Part shown: piece by piece, positions 61,601-64,000 of the stretch
Layout of the letters: every line of letters begins with the position of its first letter
How positions within the stretch are numbered: the stretch's first letter is position 1
Assembly (NCBI RefSeq): GCF_017654505.1
Contig: NC_054553.1
Coordinates: forward strand, 12,513,049-12,577,048
Direction: 5' to 3'
Length of the DNA stretch: 64,000 nucleotides
Source of the DNA: Polyodon spathula
Taxonomy: Eukaryota; Chordata; Actinopteri; Acipenseriformes; Polyodontidae
Position numbers and translations under genes: made by a program
Notes under the pieces: generated by a model
What the model was told of the DNA's origin: nothing
The model's database searches: none
The model's input: the letters and a program-made list of their open reading frames with translations, nothing else

Positions 61601-63365
61601 CAGAATTTGTCTGGTCTGTACCGCTGCTATACCATTTCAAAATACAAAGCCCATTGGTACTAAAAACTGTTAGGGTAGAATCCCAGAGGTACAAACACCA
61701 AACTTACAAATTGACCAGTCTACCGAACACCCCACTTTCAACCGGAAGCATGCAATCACTCAACTATGCGTGTAATGCAACCAGATACTATAGGCTGTCC
61801 TGTAAGTGGTGTGCTGGTCATGGAGAAGACACAATTACTGTACCAACAAATATAGACAGAAAAGTGAGGCAGATTTTAAAGCAAGTATGGGCAGTTTTAC
61901 CAGCAACATTTTAGTTTTGAACAAAAAGCACAGGTTGGTTGGTTGTTTTTTTTCTTTTTCCAAGCCAAAGGCTGAATGAATGCTGCATCAATGCTTTTTG
62001 TTTAAAAATAAGCACTATGTTAAACCACCTTTTCTTGGGCGTTTAAATCTGTGTTTTTGCTGCAGTTATGATTACAATGGTAACTTAAATGTAGCCTTTT
62101 TCCAATTATAGTACTGTTTTTAAAGACCTTTAGAACCACAGCAATGTAAGTGCTGCATTACTGTGCTGTATCCTTGTATTATTCTCCAGACTGAGGGTCT
62201 AGATAGCAGGTGAACACATTTTTTAAAACAATTGAAAACTTTCAGAGTTACAGACATTTCAGACTTGCGAACAGCCTCCATTCCCAAGGTGTTTGTAACT
62301 CTGAGGTTCTACTGTATATTTGTTAAATACTACAGCGGTACACTGTAGCATACAGGCATTACAGACACAGCAGAATTACACGGGGGAGTGAATAACAGTG
62401 TTATGAAGGGCTGTTCTATGTGATTTTAACCTGTCTTTTTGCAGGGAGACACTAGCCCAGGTCTCATCGGAGACAAAGGCCTCCCAGGATTCCCTGGTGC
62501 TAATGGGCGCCCTGGGGAGCGAGGCCCTGCTGGGATTGGTTTCCCTGGTCCGGCAGGGATCCGTGGTGAGCCAGGTGAAGAGGGTGTGAACGGCATTCCA
62601 GGCCTGCCTGGCCAGCCCGGACCCCCAGGTACGTGTCCCTACAGTCTGGCCAGAAGGCGGCCTCCAAAACCACAGTGCAGTCGGAAATCTGCAGGGCTGG
62701 ACTTTGTCCTCCATGGTTCAGTAGCAGGCATTCTTTGCAGAACTCTTGGCTGGAAAGATGCAGTGGGCTTGGTCGTGGGTTCAGAGGGCTGTTTTCCTGA
62801 GCCTGAGATTGCTGCAATTGTAGAACATAATTGGACAAAATGAGAAATTTGTATCGGAATCAACATTTTAACTATGCTGTTTTATTTTAAAATTAAACTC
62901 CAGCAGTAAAACATGCCATGAAAGGAAGTATTCGGAAGGTGTGTCTGTGTTGTATTAATTCACTGCCACGATGATACTGGGAATCTTTATGCAGCTACTA
63001 ACTTTAAAAAAAAATGCTTTTTGTCCTTTTTTTCTGGCTTGCTTATCTGATATCCTATCACAAGCACCACAGAAACCCTTTATTGTTGTTGTTTCACTGA
63101 CTATATTGGAAAATGAATTTATTGTACTAAGCTAACACCTTTTTTATGTTCAAGCAATTAATGTACATTTAATTTTATTCCAAGTGGCTTATGCTTTTTA
63201 ACCACGTTCTTTTGTCATGGTCTGCTCCCAAGTTTTTCTTTTTTTCCTCTCAATGGCTTTGTGCTGACTTTTCTTATTTTTTTCAACCTCCTTGCATGTT
63301 TGTTTGGGCAGGTGACTGTTGCTGTGGTGGAGAGGTTGGTAATGGACTCTTAGACACAGAGGGAG
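13391..63365 (+). CDS. col4a6: Type IV collagen alpha chain, alpha-6-like, 5' part split over 24 exons
   Basis: This is the gene-level entry. Twenty-four exons are joined by GT-AG introns and give about 694 codons of Gly-X-Y repeat with interruptions. Junctions are phase 0 up to 54925, phase 1 from there to 58868, phase 0 at the next two junctions, then phase 1 again, and all are consistent. Type IV collagen chains are secreted, trimerise, and form basement-membrane networks through the N-terminal 7S and C-terminal NC1 domains. The 7S box has the [13 protein letters not shown] form of the even chains (alpha2/4/6). The following exons match the order and lengths of vertebrate alpha-6 better than alpha-2 or alpha-4, for example [18 protein letters not shown] and EFVGFPKG. 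The signal-peptide exon (upstream) and the rest of the helix and NC1 (downstream) are missing. Assignment to alpha-6 is from remembered family sequence, not a search; alpha-2 or alpha-4 are the alternatives. Confidence 0.82.
13570..13597. repeat. Poly(A) tract, 28 bp
   Basis: An uninterrupted run shortly downstream of the 7S exon donor. Together with the upstream poly(T) it could form an RNA duplex across the exon. Confidence 0.97.
15600..16840. mobile_element. Possible hAT-like non-autonomous element
   Basis: Sequence near 15620-15675 (accatggtaacc, cacggtatac) and its partial complement near 16740-16835 (aaccggtgtataacc, accggtatac) resemble the decayed ends of Ac-type hAT elements in fish. 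The interior has no clear transposase. The boundaries are approximate and no 8-bp duplication was confirmed. Confidence 0.35.
18500..18620 (+). repeat. Possible tRNA-derived SINE fragment
   Basis: The stretch ggtccgtgttcaaatctgg resembles a tRNA B box, preceded about 50 bp upstream by a weak A-box-like stretch. No tail or target duplication was recognised. Confidence 0.3.
20341..20369. repeat. (ATT)n microsatellite
   Basis: About nine ATT units in the large intron. Confidence 0.92.
21493..22762. mobile_element. hAT-like element remnant, about 1.27 kb
   Basis: The left end CAGAGGCAACG and right end GTCACCTCTG are short inverted repeats of the CAGAGG type. Each is followed inward by a G/C-run segment (gggggggcatg...cacgtgcccccc at the left; an 18-G run and tgctgtgccccacc at the right), typical of one group of hAT elements. 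After a pyrimidine tract ending in AG at about 21914, the + strand reads [15 protein letters not shown], like a transposase N-terminus, but it is soon closed. The flanking 8-mers do not match convincingly, so the call is tentative. Confidence 0.45.
22711..22728. repeat. Poly(G) run, 18 bp
   Basis: Eighteen consecutive G after a T-rich stretch, within the hAT-like right end. Runs of this kind are prone to sequencing and assembly error. Confidence 0.9.
25320..27513. mobile_element. DNA transposon with CACTA-like ends, 2.19 kb, decayed
   Basis: The left end CGCTATGTAACA and right end (minus strand) CACCGTGTAACA begin inverted repeats of about 140 bp, alignable through the ttcctgggtagtaagtg segment and beyond. 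TAA directly flanks both sides, consistent with a 3-bp target duplication. The other copies start CACTATGTAACA and CACTGTGTAACA, so the family end is CACTRTG. Animal CACTA (EnSpm) elements have such ends and 2-4-bp duplications, hence the tentative class. The interior carries a broken two-exon transposase-like gene on the minus strand. Confidence 0.8.
25622..27227 (-). pseudogene. Broken transposase-like gene, two exons, inside the CACTA-like element
   Basis: Exon 1 (27227-26999) encodes [20 protein letters not shown] and ends at a GTAAGC donor. A 184-bp intron (26998-26815) ends in TAG. Exon 2 (26814 down) continues [20 protein letters not shown] and a second Cys-X2-Cys. It goes on to [20 protein letters not shown], then [11 protein letters not shown] with [10 protein letters not shown], and [16 protein letters not shown]. 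The aspartates in FIDSS-like and GDFK, followed by C-X2-C, suit an RNase-H-like DDE transposase, but I cannot name the superfamily. Frameshifts are visible in exon 1 (twice), near 26200 and near 25745-25800. About 100 residues are missing before a last recognisable piece ([10 protein letters not shown], about 25650). It is dead. Confidence 0.75.
32554..32686. repeat. Two-copy tandem repeat, about 68 bp
   Basis: The unit containing ctgttgttaaacatggt and gagttattcagggttttgat occurs at 32554-32621 and again at 32622-32686, with a few substitutions and a small deletion. Confidence 0.88.
33335..33643 (+). mobile_element. CACTA-like element fragment (left 300 bp)
   Basis: It starts CACTATGTAACAC and is collinear with the left end of the 25320 element through ttagaagcgagtag and attatactgta, where similarity stops. 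No right end follows. It is either a truncated copy or half of a foldback derivative. Confidence 0.8.
37470..37770. repeat. Possible interspersed repeat
   Basis: The stretch beginning near acacatggccaaaagcg and running through aaactgctggtggtgttacg resembles an interspersed repeat I recall from fish genomes, with a Tc1-like terminal phrase (tggccaaaag). No second end was located in the window. Class and limits are uncertain. Confidence 0.35.
39440..39545 (+). repeat. Possible tRNA-derived SINE head
   Basis: The stretch gcatagtggttaagcacc resembles a tRNA A box and D arm, and ggtcctgttac about 50 bp later could be a degraded B box. No tail was recognised. It lies 110 bp before a col4a6 exon. 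Confidence 0.3.
39656..39790 (+). CDS. col4a6: col4a6 collagenous exon (45 codons)
   Basis: Acceptor tctgcag, donor gtgggt, phase 0. It contains fifteen uninterrupted Gly-X-Y triplets beginning [19 protein letters not shown] and ending GPGGPKGDK. The exon has exactly the 45-codon length of the exon that follows the 7S cysteine box in alpha-6, and shares its GRPG start and GPKGDK end. It directly continues the exon at 13391, so no exon needs to be sought in the intervening 26 kb. Confidence 0.95.
40051..40095 (+). CDS. col4a6: col4a6 collagenous exon (15 codons)
   Basis: Acceptor tttgcag, donor gtaagc, phase 0. It encodes [15 protein letters not shown], five triplets, differing from remembered human alpha-6 at only two positions. 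It lies 260 bp after the previous exon. Confidence 0.95.
41256..41372 (+). CDS. col4a6: col4a6 7S exon with N-glycosylation sequon (39 codons)
   Basis: Acceptor ttacag, donor gtaagt, phase 0. It starts [20 protein letters not shown]. The C-N-G-T at 41304-41315 gives the cysteine and N-X-T sequon conserved in the 7S region of collagen IV chains. The codon at 41337-41339 is GCG (Ala), where a Gly is required to keep the Gly-X-Y repeat (GTRARDG instead of GTRGRDG). This is a one-base difference, either a real one-residue imperfection or a sequence error. Confidence 0.94.
42310..42375 (+). CDS. col4a6: col4a6 exon with interruption (22 codons)
   Basis: Acceptor attcag, donor gtaaga, phase 0. It encodes [18 protein letters not shown] then IGLR. 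The Gly-X-Y repeat ends at GEP and is followed by a short hydrophobic interruption ([10 protein letters not shown]), the same place where alpha-6 has a break after GDP. The interruption is two residues longer than I recall for human. Confidence 0.92.
44533..44568 (+). CDS. col4a6: col4a6 collagenous mini-exon (12 codons)
   Basis: Acceptor gatttcag, donor gtgagt, phase 0. It encodes [12 protein letters not shown], closely matching the alpha-6 segment [12 protein letters not shown]. At only 36 bp it is easy for gene predictors to miss. Confidence 0.9.
44741..44803 (+). CDS. col4a6: col4a6 collagenous exon (21 codons)
   Basis: Acceptor ctcctcag, donor gtaggt, phase 0. It encodes seven triplets, starting [16 protein letters not shown] and ending GPA. 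It is the same length as the equivalent alpha-6 exon. A 12-bp minisatellite begins about 20 bp after the donor, followed by a LINE insertion. Confidence 0.93.
44820..44920 (+). repeat. 12-bp minisatellite
   Basis: About eight head-to-tail copies of a unit close to attgattctgga, varying at one or two positions (gattctgca, gatactgga). It starts about 20 bp inside the intron, just after a col4a6 donor. Confidence 0.93.
44940..46200 (+). mobile_element. 5'-truncated LINE (CR1/L2/Rex-like)
   Basis: About 1.26 kb encodes the C-terminal half of a non-LTR retrotransposon polyprotein and ends in a 3' region (gggccgaatggcctcctctc, cttatgttttag) of a type seen in fish LINEs. It lies entirely within the col4a6 intron between 44803 and 46554, in the sense orientation. 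The 12-bp minisatellite adjoins its 5' edge. No target duplication was established. Confidence 0.85.
44945..46041 (+). pseudogene. LINE reverse transcriptase, frameshifted
   Basis: Reverse-transcriptase motifs appear in order: HGFRKGR, an in-frame stop near 45005, [13 protein letters not shown] (about 45081-45119), [20 protein letters not shown], and the catalytic FADD at 45344-45355. After a further stop near 45218 the frame is open to about 45615. A frameshift there moves to another frame with [31 protein letters not shown] and [18 protein letters not shown]. The endonuclease is missing. With two breaks it cannot encode an active enzyme. Confidence 0.88.
46554..46589 (+). CDS. col4a6: col4a6 collagenous mini-exon (12 codons)
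   Basis: Acceptor tttttag, donor gtaagt, phase 0. It encodes [12 protein letters not shown]. The exon lies 350 bp downstream of the LINE insertion in the preceding intron. Confidence 0.9.
47333..47374 (+). CDS. col4a6: col4a6 exon [14 protein letters not shown] (14 codons)
   Basis: Acceptor ttttctag, donor gtaagt, phase 0. The 14 residues [14 protein letters not shown] have the characteristic one-residue interruption (GVGF) of this alpha-6 exon and differ from the remembered human exon at only a few positions. It is among the best single pieces of evidence for the alpha-6 assignment. Confidence 0.94.
49470..49545 (-). repeat. tRNA-derived SINE head
   Basis: Read on the minus strand, TAGCTCTTGGTTATTAGCG (A-box-like, D-arm GGTTA) is followed about 35 bp later by GGGTTTGAATCCAGC, a good B box. 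The acceptor stem is not paired convincingly, so this is a SINE head or tRNA pseudogene rather than a functional tRNA. Confidence 0.55.
50421..50513 (+). CDS. col4a6: col4a6 interruption exon, copy A (31 codons)
   Basis: Acceptor gatctcag after a poly(T) tract, donor aag-gtaaca (weaker than its neighbours), phase 0. It starts [20 protein letters not shown] and ends VFKGDK. Three to four triplets lead into a non-collagenous stretch that returns to KGDK. The architecture is the same as the next exon (50949), and the residues (VGQPG, DT, hydrophobic run, KGDK) also recall the alpha-2 version of this interruption. It may be included in series with, or instead of, the next exon; both choices keep the frame. 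Confidence 0.82.
50949..51032 (+). CDS. col4a6: col4a6 interruption exon, copy B (28 codons)
   Basis: Acceptor gtatccag, donor aag-gtttgt, phase 0. It starts [20 protein letters not shown] and ends PKGDKGVK. The segment [11 protein letters not shown] closely matches the alpha-6 interruption EFMGFPKGKKG, so this is the clear orthologue of the single alpha-6 exon at this point. Only 435 bp separates it from the similar exon at 50421. Confidence 0.9.
52080..52133 (+). CDS. col4a6: col4a6 collagenous exon (18 codons)
   Basis: Acceptor ctctcttag, donor gtgagc, phase 0. It encodes [18 protein letters not shown], six perfect triplets, aligned with the alpha-6 exon that begins GEPGPKGFPG. Confidence 0.93.
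52615..52640. repeat. (TA)n microsatellite
   Basis: About 13 TA units after an A-run. Confidence 0.93.
53322..53384 (+). CDS. col4a6: col4a6 collagenous exon (21 codons)
   Basis: Acceptor gttacag, donor gtaaga, phase 0. It encodes [20 protein letters not shown] plus R, seven triplets. It aligns with the alpha-6 segment ending GEKGIPGLPGPR. Confidence 0.92.
54058..54102 (+). CDS. col4a6: col4a6 collagenous exon (15 codons)
   Basis: Acceptor acacag behind a poly(T) tract, donor gtatgg, phase 0. It encodes [15 protein letters not shown], five triplets. Confidence 0.92.
54485..54538 (+). CDS. col4a6: col4a6 collagenous exon (18 codons), donor duplicated in tandem
   Basis: Acceptor cctaacag, donor aag-gtaatg, phase 0. 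It encodes [18 protein letters not shown]. The last seven codons and the donor are repeated 63 bp downstream (second copy from 54581) as part of an imperfect tandem duplication. The copy keeps a GT (aaa-agtaatg), but reading into it runs through GTA ATG ATT TGA, an in-frame stop, so only the first donor can give normal protein. Confidence 0.92.
54518..54640 (+). repeat. col4a6: 63-bp tandem duplication spanning an exon end and splice donor
   Basis: The unit 54518-54580 (gatgggataccgggacg, donor, gatttgaggtgtttactgtg) is repeated at 54581-54640 with a few substitutions. It copies seven collagen codons and the donor site. Confidence 0.95.
54856..54925 (+). CDS. col4a6: col4a6 exon with [11 protein letters not shown] interruption (23 codons, ends phase 1)
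   Basis: Acceptor ctttag, donor gtacat. It starts [20 protein letters not shown] and ends SVK plus one base of a Gly codon. This is the first phase-1 junction of the gene. It corresponds to the alpha-6 segment with the FIDIDGAVIS interruption before PGDPG. The interruption is tyrosine-rich rather than Ile/Asp-rich. Confidence 0.9.
55655..55762 (+). CDS. col4a6: col4a6 collagenous exon (36 codons, phase 1-1)
   Basis: Acceptor ctccaaag, donor gtagca. Completing the split Gly codon, it begins [19 protein letters not shown] and ends LPGLPATP plus G. The one-residue slip at LPATPG matches the alpha-6 LPALSG imperfection in the same place. Confidence 0.93.
56127..56276 (+). CDS. col4a6: col4a6 collagenous exon (50 codons, phase 1-1)
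   Basis: Acceptor tccgcag, donor gtaagt. It begins [20 protein letters not shown] and continues through [15 protein letters not shown] to GLPGPS. The RPALG break corresponds to the alpha-6 RTTIG interruption. It ends with one base of the next codon. Confidence 0.93.
56857..56913 (+). CDS. col4a6: col4a6 non-collagenous interruption exon with Cys and NSS sequon (19 codons)
   Basis: Acceptor atcaag, donor gtatcc, phase 1-1. It encodes [19 protein letters not shown], joined to Gly on either side, and contains no regular Gly-X-Y. It holds an N-S-S N-glycosylation sequon (56859-56867) and one cysteine (56871-56873). Other collagen IV chains also have an interruption in this region, some with a single Cys (alpha-1, alpha-4). 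The acceptor tract is pyrimidine-rich, and both phases fit the neighbours. Confidence 0.85.
57360..57500. repeat. Minisatellite, three copies of about 50 bp
   Basis: Each copy begins ctccctcgagctgtgctagg followed by tgactg, at about 57360, 57413 and 57458. The spacers between the cores differ. It lies in the intron before the exon at 57629. Confidence 0.88.
57629..57730 (+). CDS. col4a6: col4a6 exon (34 codons, phase 1-1)
   Basis: Acceptor cttccag, donor gtaaca. It begins [17 protein letters not shown], a short non-collagenous segment, then resumes Gly-X-Y through [14 protein letters not shown] plus G. It leads into the Cys-X-Cys exon, as in alpha-6 where the same order is seen. Confidence 0.9.
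58203..58611. mobile_element. Tc1/mariner-like MITE, 409 bp
   Basis: It starts CAGTAGTGTGCACATTT and ends with the inverted form (AAATTTGCACACTACTG-like, ending GCACACTACTG), flanked by TA on both sides. It has no coding capacity. It sits in the intron before the Cys-X-Cys exon. Confidence 0.85.
58868..59031 (+). CDS. col4a6: col4a6 exon with Cys-X-Cys interruption and RGD (55 codons)
   Basis: Acceptor ttgtag, donor gtaagt, phase 1 in and phase 0 out. It begins [20 protein letters not shown], then Gly-X-Y to the end (GPAGPP). The Y-C-L-C pair (58882-58890) matches the alpha-6 F-C-A-C and alpha-4 L-C-A-C interruption. The following RGDN (RGD at 58897-58905) is not what I recall for human alpha-6 (DGG) and would be exposed outside the triple helix. 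Confidence 0.93.
59032..61185 (+). other. col4a6 intron with piggyBac remnant
   Basis: A 2.15-kb intron. Its first half contains the minus-strand piggyBac remnant (59410-59892). The second half (60000-61180) has short open frames on both strands with no recognisable homology and may be further decayed transposon sequence. Confidence 0.7.
59410..59892 (-). pseudogene. piggyBac-type transposase remnant
   Basis: On the minus strand, an acidic N-terminus ([20 protein letters not shown], near 59840-59780) is followed after only about 250 bp by a Cys-rich end ([18 protein letters not shown], then IEHFNMAH, about 59490-59410). These resemble the start and the C-terminal zinc-finger domain of piggyBac transposases. 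The catalytic core that should lie between is deleted and stops are present. The ends of the element were not found. Confidence 0.6.
61186..61365 (+). CDS. col4a6: col4a6 collagenous exon (60 codons)
   Basis: Acceptor catacag, donor gtgagt, phase 0. It begins [18 protein letters not shown], then an interruption YVPVSR, then regular triplets ending GRPGPP. The break after GDP and the restart GPPGDPG align with the alpha-6 segment GEPILSTIQGMPGDRG. The preceding intron carries the piggyBac remnant. Confidence 0.94.
62445..62628 (+). CDS. col4a6: col4a6 collagenous exon (61 codons, ends phase 1)
   Basis: Acceptor tttgcag, donor gtacgt. It begins [20 protein letters not shown] and includes the short interruption GPAGIGFPG. 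It ends GQPGPP plus one base of a Gly codon. Both splice sites are strong. Confidence 0.94.
63312..63365 (+). CDS. col4a6: col4a6 Cys-cluster interruption exon (18 codons)
   Basis: Acceptor tttgggcag, donor gtgaga, phase 1-1. It encodes [18 protein letters not shown]. Three adjacent cysteines (63317-63325) follow the last Gly-X-Y block. Collagen IV alpha-2 has a long Cys-containing interruption (IDCDT...) in a comparable region and alpha-6 a shorter one with one Cys. The reading frame stays open past the donor, so the 3' end rests on the donor and on phase. This is the last exon in the window. Confidence 0.75.
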
Positions 63366-64000
63366 GTGAGATGTCAGGTTGCCATAGCGATGATGACAGG
63401 GATAATAACTTCCCTTGCACCATTGTTGACACATTCGTAGCACACAGCTGGCATGAACTGGAGAAACACATTAGTATTACTCTGAGGGGTATTTTAGTAG
63501 GATAGGGTATCCTCCCAGTCAACCATGGCTTTGGGCATGCTCAGTTCAGGGTTAAAATATTCTAATTAGCTAGTAAGCTATGGAAATTAACTGTACAGTG
63601 CAATGCTATTTCAATGGTATAAATACATTTGACCAATTATACATTTGTCAATGGTTGACGCCTTTTCAGGGCTCTCTGTAAAACTAAAATAAGCCATGAC
63701 AGCCATCGTAGAAATCCAGAGTTAGGCAAGAGCTTGGTTCTGATTCATTTTCAAATAAAGCTGTTATCTTTTGCAAGGCGCAGTGCAGCTGCTGTTATGA
63801 GGTTGGCTGTGTAAGGCAATGGCAGCAGATACCAAAAAGCATTATTAGTTACACTTACTGAATTATACTTCATTTACTATAGTACTGTTTTACAATCGAG
63901 AAATATTTCTGTAGTCAATTAACTGAAGAGTACTTAAACACATTTAAACAACTATACAAAATGGATTCAAGTCCTTTCAGAATTTCAGTCTTATTTCAGT

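Larger units (their letters stand above)
61366..64000 (+). other. col4a6 introns 61366-62444, 62629-63311 and 63366 onward
   Basis: I see no recognisable repeat or extra exon. The open frame at 61480-61914 has no homology I can name. The last intron runs off the window. Confidence 0.65.

Noticed and set aside
63366..63505. Extension of the last exon to the stop at 63503
   Set aside because: A good donor at 63366 in the expected phase ends the exon, and a stop here would truncate a collagen that should continue for about 1000 residues. It cannot be wholly excluded as an alternative 3' end.

Overview
The window is vertebrate nuclear DNA, very probably from a ray-finned fish. It is AT-rich, with long introns, GT-AG splice sites and decayed DNA transposons and LINEs. 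The style of the repeats suggests a non-teleost fish such as a sturgeon or paddlefish, but that is an inference and cannot be proved from the sequence. There is one host gene: the 5' part of a type IV collagen alpha chain on the + strand. I recognise 24 coding exons between 13391 and 63365, about 694 codons, and every exon junction keeps the reading frame. The even-type (alpha2/4/6) 7S cysteine box, the exon lengths and phases, and short stretches such as GNMGx[13 protein letters not shown] and EFxGFPKG point to col4a6. The signal-peptide exon lies upstream and was not found. The rest of the triple helix and the NC1 domain lie beyond 64000.

Layout. 1-13390 is non-coding, presumably the large intron before the 7S exon. 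It holds a foldback repeat, a dispersed 300-bp duplication and a Tc1/mariner element with a second element nested inside it. 13391-13471 is the 7S cysteine exon. 13472-39655 is a 26-kb intron containing a probable hAT remnant, a 2.2-kb element with CACTA-like ends and a broken minus-strand transposase gene, a related fragment at 33 kb and several simple repeats. From 39656 on, small Gly-X-Y exons follow every 0.3-3 kb. The introns between them hold a frameshifted LINE reverse transcriptase (44.9-46.2 kb), a tRNA-derived SINE head, a Tc1-like MITE (58.2 kb) and a piggyBac remnant (59.4-59.9 kb).

For function, the exons encode part of a secreted basement-membrane collagen: the 7S cross-linking segment, a conserved N-glycosylation sequon, and a triple helix broken by non-collagenous interruptions carrying cysteines. 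Points worth a second look are two adjacent exons (50421 and 50949) that resemble alternative versions of one interruption exon, a 63-bp tandem duplication that copies a splice donor, an RGD beside a conserved Cys-X-Cys interruption, a Gly-to-Ala break in the helix, and complementary poly(T)/poly(A) tracts flanking the 7S exon. No prokaryotic-style operon, CRISPR array or complete RNA gene was seen.
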